The notes beneath the pieces were generated by a model, which saw only the letters and a list, made by a program, of their open reading frames with translations, ran no database searches and had not been told where the DNA came from. 62,134 nt of DNA from Oscillatoria salina IIICB1. GTDB taxonomy: Bacteria; Cyanobacteriota; Cyanobacteriia; Cyanobacteriales; SIO1D9. This document shows, in pieces, positions 1-8,577 of the stretch (position 1 is the stretch's first letter; each line of letters starts with the position of its first letter). The position numbers were made by a program, and so were the translations under genes. Location: the NCBI RefSeq assembly GCF_020144665.1, contig NZ_JAAHBQ010000028.1, forward strand, positions 1 through 62,134. The letters run 5' to 3'.

Positions 1-2
1 AG

Positions 3-200
3 GTGATGGAAAAGCATTTACAAGAGAATCTATTTTTTGTTGACGATCGCTATACGATCGCTGATATTAGTTTATTCGCTTATACTCATGTTGCTGCTGA
101 GGGAGGATTTGATTTAAACACTTTTCCTGCTATCCTGGCTTGGATAGAACGAGTTAAGTCTCAACCTCGCTATCTGGCGATCGCTGATTCTCTCAAATAA
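3..200 (+). CDS. Glutathione S-transferase, C-terminal fragment (cut by window edge)
   Basis: The reading frame is open at the left edge, so only the last 65 residues are visible. They match the helical C-terminal domain of glutathione S-transferases: the segment YTIADISLFAYTHVA carries the family's N-capping box and hydrophobic staple (T/S-x-x-D with the pattern ADI), followed by FPAILAWIERVKSQPRY, which is typical of the last helix. The glutathione-binding thioredoxin-fold half would lie outside the window. The stop is followed after 24 bases by the epoxide-hydrolase-like gene on the same strand, so the two could form a small detoxification unit; that is inference. Confidence 0.8.
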   Translation: MMEKHLQENLFFVDDRYTIADISLFAYTHVAAEGGFDLNTFPAILAWIERVKSQPRYLAIADSLK

Positions 201-224
201 GCAAGTTAATGCGGATTTTTGTCT

Positions 225-1100
225 ATGTCGGGATTAAATGGTTGGACGGAAGATTTTATTACTACGAATAGAATTAAATTGCATTATGTGACTCAAGGGG
301 AAGGTCCTTTGATGTTAATGTTACATGGTTTTCCTGAGTTTTGGTATTCTTGGCGACATCAAATTCCGGAATTTGCGCGAAACTATAAAGTAGTTGCTTT
401 GGATTTACGTGGTTATAACGATAGCGATAAACCTCAAGATCCGGAAGCTTATAAAATGGGTGAGTTAATCGAGGATGTTGAAGGTGTAATTAAAGGATTA
501 GGCTATGAAAGTTGCGTTTTGGTAGGTCATGATTGGGGAGGTGCGATCGCATGGTGTTTCGCTTATGAATTTCCCCAGATGGTGGAAAAATTGATTGTGA
601 TGAATATTCCCCACCCTGCTTTATTTACCGAAGCAATTCGCAGTAATCCTCAACAAATGTTGCGTAGCTGGTATATCTTATTTTTTCAGTTACCTGGGCT
701 ACCAGAATTTTTGTTGCAGTGGAATGACTACAATGCGATCGCGGCTGCTTTTCAAAATCTGGCTATTGACAAAAGTGCCTTTACCTGGTCTGATTTAGAA
801 GCTTATAAAGATGCGGCGGCGAAACGCGGCGCGCTGACAGCAATGCTAAACTATTATCGCCATGCTTGGAGTAGCTTTTCTAGTTCCTTAGAGTGGGAAG
901 TATTAGATTTACCTACTTTAATGATTTGGGGTGAAGAAGATACTGCTCTCGCTAAAGAGTTAACTTATGGTACAGAAGCTTATGTTAATCATTTAACTAT
1001 TAAATATATCCCGAATTGTAGTCATTGGGTGCAACAGGAACAACCTTTATTAGTTAATCAATATATGAGAGAATTTCTTACAGAGTCTTCTGCTAGCTAA
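225..1100 (+). CDS. Alpha/beta hydrolase, epoxide hydrolase-like
   Basis: This protein of about 291 aa has the alpha/beta-hydrolase layout of soluble epoxide hydrolases and haloalkane dehalogenases. Visible motifs are the oxyanion-hole HGFPE (about residues 34-38), the nucleophile elbow VGHDWGG with Asp103, the acid in WGEEDTA (Asp239) and the base in NCSHW (His267). An Asp nucleophile with an HGFPE oxyanion motif and a cap-domain Tyr (near residue 150) favours epoxide hydrolase over dehalogenase. The frame opens at TTG 219, but ATG 225 gives a normal N-terminus and is preferred. The partial GST upstream is on the same strand. The substrate cannot be told from sequence. Confidence 0.85.
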   Translation: MSGLNGWTEDFITTNRIKLHYVTQGEGPLMLMLHGFPEFWYSWRHQIPEFARNYKVVALDLRGYNDSDKPQDPEAYKMGELIEDVEGVIKGLGYESCVLVGHDWGGAIAWCFAYEFPQMVEKLIVMNIPHPALFTEAIRSNPQQMLRSWYILFFQLPGLPEFLLQWNDYNAIAAAFQNLAIDKSAFTWSDLEAYKDAAAKRGALTAMLNYYRHAWSSFSSSLEWEVLDLPTLMIWGEEDTALAKELTYGTEAYVNHLTIKYIPNCSHWVQQEQPLLVNQYMREFLTESSAS

Positions 1101-1123
1101 GAATTGAAGTCAAGATAAAGCCG

Positions 1124-1303
1124 ATGAGTGAAAATAAATTAGGAGTTTGTCCAGTTTGTGGGGTGAAAATCTTACGAGGAGATTTAGTCATCTTTTCTTA
1201 TGGGGCAAAAGGAAATAGAATTAAACTTTGGGAACGAGTTTGTCAATATGCGACTAAACCTGGTTGTATTAATCCTCATCCTAATTCAGATAATAATTCG
1301 TAA
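1124..1303 (+). CDS. Small Cys-rich zinc-ribbon-like protein (59 aa), paralogue 1
   Basis: A 59-codon ORF starts at ATG 1124, 23 bases after the hydrolase gene. It carries a CPVCG knuckle near residue 9 and a second Cys pair (Cys40 and Cys48), the arrangement of a small zinc-binding fold. It aligns closely with the 96-aa product at 1729: both open MS-NK-G-CP-CGVKI, and share RLW-RVCQ-A-KPGCIN in the second half. The conservation between the two copies is the main reason to believe this short frame is coding. It lacks the acidic, proline-rich tail of its paralogue. Function unknown. Confidence 0.72.
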   Translation: MSENKLGVCPVCGVKILRGDLVIFSYGAKGNRIKLWERVCQYATKPGCINPHPNSDNNS

Positions 1304-1728
1304 TTAACGACTTTTGTCCGAAAATTTTAGCCGGGGATCGAGATTAAAAACTATTTTTTCAGTTAAGGCTTGTACTTATCGTTCAAATTAAAAAAACTTA
1401 TCAAAATATTTTGCGATCGCACCAAGCGCAAACTTTTCTTTCCTAAGACTAGACACATTCTGGTTTGTGAAATAAAATAATTATATTACTCGCAAAAAAT
1501 CAATAAAATTATTTTTTCCCTCTGCCAAAAGGTCAAATTCGCTACAACTTTTTCCAGTTATTGACTACAACATTGCTAAAGAAACATCTTAACAAAAAAA
1601 CTGTCATACTTTTTACTGCCCTAGGTCGATTATTAGGGGATTTATTCTCCCCCAGAAGACTGAAGGAGTTTTTGAGTAAGTAGTTGTAAGGTGTATGTCA
1701 ACTCGATCGCATTCAGAGAGAGAAAATT
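1304..1728. other. Non-coding gap between the two small Cys-rich genes
   Basis: I see no convincing ORF or RNA gene. The stretch is AT-rich, contains one HIP1 octamer near 1412, and holds runs such as AGGGGATTTATTCTCCCC near 1635-1653 that could form a weak hairpin. The segment before ATG 1729 probably contains the promoter of the second paralogue. Confidence 0.4.
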
Positions 1729-2019
1729 ATGTCAAAAAATAAAATAGGAATCTGTCCAGCTTGTGGAGTAAAAATAGTAGCAGGAGACAAAGTTCTGTTT
1801 TCTTTTGGACCTCCAGGAACTAGATCGAGATTGTGGGCACGTGTTTGCCAATTTGCCAAAAAACCAGGTTGTATTAACCAAGATAAAGAAGCAATTGGCG
1901 AAATTAACAAACTAGATTATTACGGAGATCCTGATGAATTACCATTGCCCGAAGGAAAAGAACTTCCCGAACCATTACCCGCAGTAGTTTCGGGTATGAT
2001 GGGATCGAAAGGCAAGTAA
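1729..2019 (+). CDS. Small Cys-rich zinc-ribbon-like protein (96 aa), paralogue 2
   Basis: The 96-aa product begins at ATG 1729. It has a CPACG knuckle near residues 9-13 and later Cys residues in RVCQFAKKPGCIN, suggesting a four-Cys metal site of zinc-ribbon type. The last 40 residues are acidic and proline-rich (LPLPEGKELPEPLP), probably unstructured. It is the longer copy of a tandem pair with the 59-aa product at 1124; about 45 residues are shared. The gene converges on the DUF2358 gene, with only four bases between the stops. I do not recognise a named family. Confidence 0.75.
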   Translation: MSKNKIGICPACGVKIVAGDKVLFSFGPPGTRSRLWARVCQFAKKPGCINQDKEAIGEINKLDYYGDPDELPLPEGKELPEPLPAVVSGMMGSKGK

Positions 2020-2023
2020 GTAT

Positions 2024-2488
2024 TTAAGACTTTTGTCGTTTTGTCGGCAAAAACTGCTTGAGAATCTCCTGCGGTTTTCGATCCCAAGTGTCGAGGTGTT
2101 CGTAAATTAAACCCTCTTCATTCATTTTATAAGTCGAATTACCGTTGAAAAATACTTTTGCTTGCCAGGGAACGCGCAAAGTACCGCGCACTGTCCAATC
2201 TACTTTAATTACATCTTTCGCTGCTTGGCGAATATTATGAACGTCAAAGTAGATTTCGCGAAAAAAGAGTTGAGCGTGAAAGCGTAACGTCCAGAAAATA
2301 ATCCGGTAATTAAATTTGTATTTAAATGTATTTACCGGGTCGTTGAAATAAATATCTGGGGTGTAAATATCGTAGCTAATATCCTCTGCAAATAAAGTAG
2401 GTAAATCTTTTTGCAAGGTAGCAAGATTTTTTTCTACCCTTGCTTGATATTCGCTTTCACTCAATTCTGGACTTTCCGAAACAGTCAT
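2024..2488 (-). CDS. DUF2358 family protein (SnoaL/NTF2-like fold)
   Basis: About 154 aa. The sequence has the family hallmarks: an N-terminal helix, LPTLFAEDISYDIYTPDIYFNDPVNTFKY, then a run of beta strands ending in a conserved EHLDTWDR segment. DUF2358 proteins are common in cyanobacteria and plastids and are predicted to have a SnoaL-like cone fold; their biochemical role is not established. The frame opens at TTG 2494, but ATG 2488 is the likelier start. It lies eight bases or so downstream of the DUF1206 gene on the same strand, so the two are probably co-transcribed. Confidence 0.8.
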   Translation of the reverse strand: MTVSESPELSESEYQARVEKNLATLQKDLPTLFAEDISYDIYTPDIYFNDPVNTFKYKFNYRIIFWTLRFHAQLFFREIYFDVHNIRQAAKDVIKVDWTVRGTLRVPWQAKVFFNGNSTYKMNEEGLIYEHLDTWDRKPQEILKQFLPTKRQKS

Positions 2489-2502
2489 CTTCAATCCTTA
2501 AA

Positions 2503-3291
2503 CTATGTCGTCCTAATTCGACGATATCGCGCTTCTACCCACATATAAATCCCGTAAGCCACTAAACCGAGGGCGACTATTCCCAAGAGAAACTTACCAA
2601 ACGGTTGCTGTGCTAAAGTTTGTAAGGCTCCATCGAGTCCTCTTGCTTCGCTAGGATCGTACTGATAAGCTGCTTGTAAGAGGAAAAAGCCAATCATGGT
2701 TAAAACTACTCCTTTTGCAGCCAAACCAAACCTACTGATGCGAACAGCCCATTTTTCTTGTTCGAGATTTAACTCACTTAAATTGAGCTTTTTGCGGAAT
2801 TTAACACTATAAGCTTTATATAGCATATAGAAACCAACACCGATCGCGATCGCGCCACCAATTCCGACTAACCAACGCCCAAAAGGTTGCTGCATTACCT
2901 TTGCTGTCCAATCTTGAGTAGAATCACCACTACCACCACCTTGACTCGAACCCATCGCCAGTAGCGCTGCATTGAAAGCTAAACCTGCATACAAAATTCC
3001 GCTACCTACATATCCTAAACGAGCCGCAATACCCTTGGCATCTGTACCCTTATTATCCGGATCTTTAATCGCTTCGACAAAGCGCCAAAGTACATAACCA
3101 CACAAACCAATAGCCACTAAAACCAACAAAAATTGACCGAATGGTTGCGCGGCGATCGTTTGCAGCGCGCCTTTAGTCCCCGTCGTTTTCCCACCAGCGC
3201 TAAAAGCTGCCATTACTGCTAGTATACCAACGATCGCATAAACTACTCCTTTGGCTGCATAACCAAATCTTGCCAGTTTTTCAACCCACAT
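2503..3291 (-). CDS. DUF1206 family membrane protein
   Basis: A 262-aa integral membrane protein made of three internal repeats, each starting with a variant of the segment seen at residues 6-20 (LARFGYAAKGVVYAI, near 1-75, 80-160 and 180-260) and ending in the motif QPFGQFLL or QPFGRWLV, followed by a glycine-rich hydrophobic helix. This threefold repeat is the DUF1206 signature; about six transmembrane segments are expected. Its function is unknown. It is the probable first gene of a two-gene unit with DUF2358. The start codon ATG 3291 precedes MWVEKLARF directly. Confidence 0.85.
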   Translation of the reverse strand: MWVEKLARFGYAAKGVVYAIVGILAVMAAFSAGGKTTGTKGALQTIAAQPFGQFLLVLVAIGLCGYVLWRFVEAIKDPDNKGTDAKGIAARLGYVGSGILYAGLAFNAALLAMGSSQGGGSGDSTQDWTAKVMQQPFGRWLVGIGGAIAIGVGFYMLYKAYSVKFRKKLNLSELNLEQEKWAVRISRFGLAAKGVVLTMIGFFLLQAAYQYDPSEARGLDGALQTLAQQPFGKFLLGIVALGLVAYGIYMWVEARYRRIRTT

Positions 3292-3582
3292 TAAATCCTC
3301 CTTCGCCCCAGTTTCTTCTTCTCGGCGACTCTACAACTATGCGTTTTTCTAACTACGGAGGATAGGTCAAATTACACTGTATTTGCATCCACCCAACTAC
3401 TTAGCTTTCTTTCTAGGTAAAGAAACACTAACGATGGAAGCAAAAAAAAGCAGTTTTTGTTAAGATTAGAAATCCCGATTAAAAAATTTCGGTAGCAGAA
3501 TCAAACTACTCAAACAAGTAATATTTCTGCTTACCGCAATATCTGCAAATAAATTCTAGCATTTTCCCCAGCATCGAGGATG

Positions 3583-4599
3583 TCAATCGCCGCCGTAAGT
3601 TCCCGCAGTAACTTTCCCGCGAAAAACGACGTAAGAATAGATATTGTAGAAAATCATCACCGGAATCAATGCCCCAATCAAGATAATCATAAATACTAAC
3701 GCGCTGGGGTCGGCTGCGGCTTCGTAAATCGTAATCTCTGTCGGGATAATGTAGGGAAATACAACTAATGCTAGTCCAATGAACGTCAGCAAAAACAGCA
3801 AAATTGTCCAGACAAAAGGTGTTCTTTCTTCTTTACGGTTGAGACTTTGTAACAGTAGCCAAATTAAGAGAACTCCCAATAAAGGAATCAGGGCGAAAAT
3901 ATAAATTTGCGGCGGATTTAAGAGGCGAATTCTCGCGTAGCCGTAGAAAATTGGAGTGGCGATGGTAATCAAAATTGCCCCAATTAAGGTAGTTATCGCA
4001 GCAATTTTAGCAGTTTTGTAATGAGTTTCTTGTAACTCGTCGCTAGTTTTCCAAACGAGATAAGTGGAACCAATTAAAACATAACCTTGAATTAAAGTTA
4101 AGGCTACTAAAACAGAAGGTAAATTTAACCAGTCCCAAGTAGTACCAATAAAATGACCAGCTTCATCTACTTTTATTCCGGCAAGTACACCACCAAGGGC
4201 AAATCCTTGACCGAGGGCGGCGATAAAACTACCAATTCCAAAAGCAAGATTCCAAAACCATTTCCGATTAGCTTGTTCGCGAAATTCAAAAGCTACGCCG
4301 CGAAAGATAAAGCCAAATACCATTAAGATAATGGGGATATAAAGGGCGTTTAAAATTGTCGCGTAAGCGAGAGGAAATGCGCCGAATAAACTACCACCCA
4401 TGAGAACTAACCAGGTTTCGTTAGCATCCCAAACGTTGCTAAGGCTAGTCATTAAAATGCCTCGACGTTCTTCATTTGAAGCAGTAAGGGAAAGAATACC
4501 AACGCCGAGGTCAAATCCATCTAGCATGATGTAGAGGAAGAGAAATAAAGCGAGGATGAAAAACCAGACTTGCGGAAGAAAATAAGTTAGGGTTTCCAT
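3583..4599 (-). CDS. cydB: Cytochrome bd-type quinol oxidase subunit II
   Basis: 338 aa, the usual length for CydB. The N-terminal half has LYIMLDGFDLGVGILSL, the conserved GFDLGVG stretch, and WDANETWLVL, both diagnostic of CydB. Eight or nine hydrophobic helices are visible. With CydA it forms the terminal quinol oxidase that reduces O2 without pumping protons; in cyanobacteria it uses plastoquinol and sits in the cytoplasmic and/or thylakoid membrane. The gene lies downstream of cydA on the same strand but is separated from it by a DUF4253 gene. Confidence 0.96.
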   Translation of the reverse strand: METLTYFLPQVWFFILALFLFLYIMLDGFDLGVGILSLTASNEERRGILMTSLSNVWDANETWLVLMGGSLFGAFPLAYATILNALYIPIILMVFGFIFRGVAFEFREQANRKWFWNLAFGIGSFIAALGQGFALGGVLAGIKVDEAGHFIGTTWDWLNLPSVLVALTLIQGYVLIGSTYLVWKTSDELQETHYKTAKIAAITTLIGAILITIATPIFYGYARIRLLNPPQIYIFALIPLLGVLLIWLLLQSLNRKEERTPFVWTILLFLLTFIGLALVVFPYIIPTEITIYEAAADPSALVFMIILIGALIPVMIFYNIYSYVVFRGKVTAGTYGGD

Positions 4600-4695
4600 G
4601 TGTTTTTTTCTTGATTAATTGATTGTGGAGTTTTAGTTTTAGGCAGGATTTAATTTATTCGCTAATCTTGTCGGGAGAAGAAAGAAAGATTCTGT

Positions 4696-5463
4696 TTAAT
4701 CCCACCAGAGAAATAAAAGTTTTTCCTTTGATAAAGAGTCTACTACCCTTTTTGGACTATCACAATCAGGACAAAATTCATAAACTTCCTCAGAAAAAGC
4801 TTTTAAATCTTCTGGAAGTTTAATAAAGTGTAGTTCTACCCAATCATTTCCAGCACCAACAACACTGAAGGAATATTTCTGTTTCCATCCTTCTAGTTTG
4901 CGGATAATGTCAACAGTTGAAAGCTCATAGTTAGCGGCATTAGTTTGTCTTACCCAAAGTAAAGGACTCGCATCTTCTGCTTTAAAAAATACTACCATTG
5001 CCTTACCAACATATCTTTCGATTGCGGTATCAAAGCCTAACCCAAAGATATGACAGTAGTCCAATGGAGATACAGCTGTAACGAGTGCCTGATAGCCTTG
5101 TGCAGCTAGCTGTGACTGTAGGGATAGAACCAAATGGCGCGATGTTTCTCTGGCGGCTTCTCTCTGTAAAAATAAATCCATTGGTTCTACTCGTTCTCGT
5201 ATCTCGGACGATATGTTATTGAGGTAGTTATCCAAATCTCCGGGTATCAGGGCAGACATAACATCTAATTCTAGTCGCAACCACTGCAACCCGTCTTCTT
5301 CTTCGTCATCAGGTTCTACTCGTCCTGGAAAACTGGTTTCTGCAAATTCTTGTTTTACTGCCCATCCTTTGAGTGTAAACGGTGTCACTGGAACCGATAC
5401 TAATGCTTCGATAATAACTAAGATTTCTCTGGCGATCGCGTTATCTTCTCTCGCTTGACTCAT
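4696..5463 (-). CDS. DUF4253 domain protein between cydA and cydB
   Basis: 255 aa, soluble. The C-terminal 110 residues match my recollection of the DUF4253 family: a LEGWKQKYSFSVVGAG segment, DWVELHF, LPEDLKAFSEEVYEFCPDC and a terminal LFLWWD. The N-terminal half is acidic and not recognised. It is encoded between cydA (60 bases upstream) and cydB (about 96 bases downstream) on the same strand, so it is probably transcribed with the oxidase. No function is known for the family; a role in oxidase biogenesis would be pure inference from position, and a chance insertion is also possible. Confidence 0.75.
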   Translation of the reverse strand: MSQAREDNAIAREILVIIEALVSVPVTPFTLKGWAVKQEFAETSFPGRVEPDDEEEDGLQWLRLELDVMSALIPGDLDNYLNNISSEIRERVEPMDLFLQREAARETSRHLVLSLQSQLAAQGYQALVTAVSPLDYCHIFGLGFDTAIERYVGKAMVVFFKAEDASPLLWVRQTNAANYELSTVDIIRKLEGWKQKYSFSVVGAGNDWVELHFIKLPEDLKAFSEEVYEFCPDCDSPKRVVDSLSKEKLLFLWWD

Positions 5464-5522
5464 AGCCGATTTTTCCCATTTTTTTAGATTTCCTCAATTG
5501 GGGCAACCACGGAGGGTTGCCC

Positions 5523-6965
5523 CTACTGTTTGGCTTCGACGGGGCGTTCGTCGGGAATGAATTGTCCGGGTTTGGTATCGACGGCGGGTTTGGTTTCTAC
5601 GCCCGGTACTGGTAAGTCTAATCTTGGTCCGCGACGAATGATGCGACTGCCGAAGTAGAGGGCGGTAAAAAAGAGTAAGGTGTAGGTAACTGCGAAGCCT
5701 GTTAAGGAGGTTAAAACGTTGCCTGGAGGCAGATTTGAGGCTGCGTCAACGGTACGAATTTGATTGTACACAATCCAAGGTTGTCGTCCTACGCAACGGA
5801 CAATCCAGCCTGATTCTACCGCGATGTAGCCGAGGGGGGCGGCGAAAATCCAACCTGCTAATAGCCAGCGTTGTTGGTTGATGTTGTCTGGGGAAAGTTT
5901 ACCTCGCAGCCATTGAATGACGGTGAGGAACATTAATCCGGCGAAGAAGAAGCCGATCGCGATCATGATGCGGAAGGCATAATAAATTAAACCTACCATG
6001 TGCGGTCGGTCTTCAGGTTTGTATTCTTTTAAGCCTTGGACGGGTTCGGATAAATTGGGTTTGAGTTCGAGAATGTAGCCCAAGGCGTTTGGTACTTTGA
6101 TTTCCCAGTCGTTTGCTTCGGCTTTTTCGTTGGGAATGGCGACTAAACTCCAGTCTGCGGGTTGTCCGGCGGGAACTGTGTCCCAAAGTGCCTCCATTGC
6201 TGCCATTTTGGTCGGTTGTCGGTGATATACTTGTTCGCCACTGAGGTGTCCGACGTAAATTTGGAGTGGGGCTACGGCGATCGCTACTGCTAAGACGATT
6301 TTAAATGCTTTACTGAAGAAGGCTTCGTTACGTTTGTTGAAGATGTACCAGGCGCTAATTCCACCAATTACAAATAAGGATGTTTCTAATGTGGCGAGAA
6401 ACATATGAGATACGCTTACTGCCATGAAGGGATTTAAAATTGCTTGGAAGTAGTCAAGAACGATATATTCGCCATCAATTAATTCCACGCCAGCAGGTGT
6501 TTGCATCCAAGAATTGGCGGTTAAAATCCAAAATGTTGATAAGTTTGCGCCCAAGGCAACAAAAATGGTGGCGAGAAAGTGAATAATCGGATTTACTCGT
6601 TCCCAGCCGAAGACCATAATACCTAAAAAAGCTGCTTCGAGCATGAATGCCCAAGATGCTTCAAAGCCGATTACGCTACCAAAAAAGTTACCGACTGCTT
6701 CGGAAAATGGCGCCCAATTTGTGCCAAACTGAAATTCCATTGGTATCCCTGTGGCTACGCCAATTCCGAAGTTGAGAACGTACAGCTTTGACCAGAAGCG
6801 GGCGTGATAGTAGTAGTCAGGATTGCGTGTTTTTAGCCAGATTGCTTCGACGATAACTAAATAAATTCCTAAGCCTGTAGTTAATACGGGCCAAAGCATA
6901 TGGAAGATTGCTGTGAGTGCGAATTGCATTCGCGACAGCACTACGGTGTTAGAGAGAAATTCCAT
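5523..6965 (-). CDS. cydA: Cytochrome bd-type quinol oxidase subunit I
   Basis: 480 aa. CydA features are clear: SRMQFALTAIFHMLWP with the axial His of haem b595 near residue 22, GIPMEFQFGTNW, and EGxx-like Q-loop regions, plus GRQPWIVYNQ near residue 395. The Q loop (about residues 250-330) is short, as in the cyanobacterial and Gram-positive type, not the long E. coli form. The C-terminal tail is hydrophilic. It is the first gene of the cyd locus, upstream of the DUF4253 gene and cydB. The 350-base AT-rich region before it should hold the promoter. Confidence 0.96.
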   Translation of the reverse strand: MEFLSNTVVLSRMQFALTAIFHMLWPVLTTGLGIYLVIVEAIWLKTRNPDYYYHARFWSKLYVLNFGIGVATGIPMEFQFGTNWAPFSEAVGNFFGSVIGFEASWAFMLEAAFLGIMVFGWERVNPIIHFLATIFVALGANLSTFWILTANSWMQTPAGVELIDGEYIVLDYFQAILNPFMAVSVSHMFLATLETSLFVIGGISAWYIFNKRNEAFFSKAFKIVLAVAIAVAPLQIYVGHLSGEQVYHRQPTKMAAMEALWDTVPAGQPADWSLVAIPNEKAEANDWEIKVPNALGYILELKPNLSEPVQGLKEYKPEDRPHMVGLIYYAFRIMIAIGFFFAGLMFLTVIQWLRGKLSPDNINQQRWLLAGWIFAAPLGYIAVESGWIVRCVGRQPWIVYNQIRTVDAASNLPPGNVLTSLTGFAVTYTLLFFTALYFGSRIIRRGPRLDLPVPGVETKPAVDTKPGQFIPDERPVEAKQ

Positions 6966-7313
6966 ATTTTTAGTCAGTGTAAAGAGAACTTTTTAGGGCG
7001 AAACATTTTTTATTATGGCGTACAAATGATTTTCTTACCTAATTCTGGGAAATTTTTTTTGTTCTTTTGATTTACTGACTTTAAAGGATTAATTTACCAT
7101 TATAATTGAAATTGTTTTATTTGTCAAAAGACGACCTGTCAATGTTAAAAATTGAGGTAAAATTTCGAGGTAAAATCGATTTTTATTGAAGTGAATGGAG
7201 AAATTGATATTTTTTCTTGTTAAGAAAAAAAGAAAGCAAATACAACAATTTTTTTGAAAAATAAAAAACGGCGATCGCGGCTTTTGTAAGTACCGAAAAT
7301 AGCAAAATTGCGC
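6966..7313. other. AT-rich intergenic region upstream of cydA
   Basis: About 350 bases with no supported gene, lying upstream of cydA and downstream of hppD on the minus strand. It is strongly AT-rich with several A and T tracts. One HIP1-like GGCGATCGCGG occurs near 7270. It should contain the cyd promoter and the hppD terminator, but I cannot assign either precisely. Confidence 0.4.
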
Positions 7314-8453
7314 TCAATGTTTGGACGGCAAAGAAAGACTTCCTCGTTTAATTTGTTCGCGTTCGATTGCTTCAAAAAGAGCGCGAAAATTACCTTCACC
7401 GAAGCCTTTGGCTTGAGAACGTCGCTCAATTAACTCGAAAAAGAACGTTGGTTGAGGGAAAATAGGCTGGGTAAAAATTTGCAAAAGTAACGGCGATCGC
7501 TGGTGTCTCTCACCGAGTTCTTGACAGTCTAGCAAAATTTGTTGCTCCGCGATCGCCTCCCACTCATCTGCAACTAAATTTAACTCTGGATGTCGCTGTT
7601 GAAGCTCGGTATAATAACTGTTTGGTACTTCTAAAAAAGCTACCCCAGCTTGACGTAACTTAGCCGTTACTTTGACAATTTGCGGTGTTTGTAAAGCAAT
7701 ATGTTGAATTCCCGCACCTCGGTTAACATCCAGAAACTCTTGAATTTGTGAATTAGGCGAAACTGGTTCATTCACGGGCAATTTTACACCACTTGCCGGA
7801 TGAATCAAAACCTGAGAATATAAACCTGAGCGATCGGTTTCGATCTGAAAAGTCTGCTCTGGTTCAAAGCCAAAAACTCTTTGATACCAATCCACCGTTT
7901 CGGTTAACTTTCCCTTCGCTACATTCAAAACTACGTGATCGATACCTGTAAAATAACTGCGATCGGATTCCCTTGAGTGTACTCGATAATCAAAACAAGT
8001 TGATTGAGAATCAGGAGTTGACATTTTCCCAGTCCCCAATTCCCACTCACCAGTCCCCAATTGGCGATCGCATTCCGTTAAAGTATGACGTAAACCAGCG
8101 ATACTGAGAATTTGACTTGATTTGATCGAACCTTGAGGAAATTGGCGTTGCTGAATTGGCTGAAGAAGCTTTGCACCAGAAGCAATAGCTTTAGCGATCG
8201 CCCTTTCTAAATTTTCCACCACAAAAGCAAGATCGGCAATTCCCGGCGGATGCTGCTGTAAATACTCAGCCACCGGGCTATCCTGAGTTAAAGGCGAAGA
8301 CAAAACAAACTTAACTGCACCATTTTGCACTACTTCTGTCTGCGTATGGCGATTTTTGCCACTAGCTACCGACTGAAAGCCCATTTTCCGCACAAACCAC
8401 CATCGCCACAATGAGGCATTTTCGACGTAGAAATGAATATAGCCTATTTTCAT
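7314..8453 (-). CDS. hppD: 4-hydroxyphenylpyruvate dioxygenase
   Basis: 379 aa with two vicinal-oxygen-chelate domains. Iron ligands of HPPD are recognisable: His in GIDHVVLN, His in GIQHIALQ and Glu in FFFELIERR, followed by the family's C-terminal signature GFGEGNFRALFEAIE. The enzyme converts 4-hydroxyphenylpyruvate and O2 to homogentisate, which cyanobacteria use for tocopherol. The linker between the two domains (encoded near 8020-8066) reads RQLGTGEWELGTGK and is produced by heptamer repeats of the CCCCAGT type lying in frame, so a repeat has been accommodated within the coding sequence. Start ATG 8453. The gene lies downstream of pstB on the same strand but is probably a separate unit. 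Confidence 0.9.
   Translation of the reverse strand: MKIGYIHFYVENASLWRWWFVRKMGFQSVASGKNRHTQTEVVQNGAVKFVLSSPLTQDSPVAEYLQQHPPGIADLAFVVENLERAIAKAIASGAKLLQPIQQRQFPQGSIKSSQILSIAGLRHTLTECDRQLGTGEWELGTGKMSTPDSQSTCFDYRVHSRESDRSYFTGIDHVVLNVAKGKLTETVDWYQRVFGFEPEQTFQIETDRSGLYSQVLIHPASGVKLPVNEPVSPNSQIQEFLDVNRGAGIQHIALQTPQIVKVTAKLRQAGVAFLEVPNSYYTELQQRHPELNLVADEWEAIAEQQILLDCQELGERHQRSPLLLQIFTQPIFPQPTFFFELIERRSQAKGFGEGNFRALFEAIEREQIKRGSLSLPSKH
8030..8064. repeat. Heptamer repeats inside hppD
   Basis: Five consecutive heptamers on the plus strand (CAGTCCC, CAATTCC, CACTCAC, CAGTCCC, CAATTGG) occupy the part of hppD that encodes the interdomain linker. The same heptamers make up intergenic tracts near 22338, 37900, 43524 and 46383. 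The reading frame remains open through them. Confidence 0.85.
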
Positions 8454-8577
8454 ACTCGATTCAGTCTGAGAGCTTCTTTGTTGTCAATTCTCCCTGGTTT
8501 TGGGCGAGGAATGGTCACTCTCTAGACAGAATAACGCCAAATTCACAAAAATAAGTGACTTTCTGGCTGAATATTAG

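Noticed and set aside
7220-7429. 69-codon frame downstream of hppD
   Set aside because: Overlaps the hppD 3' end in another frame and consists of A/T-tract codons.
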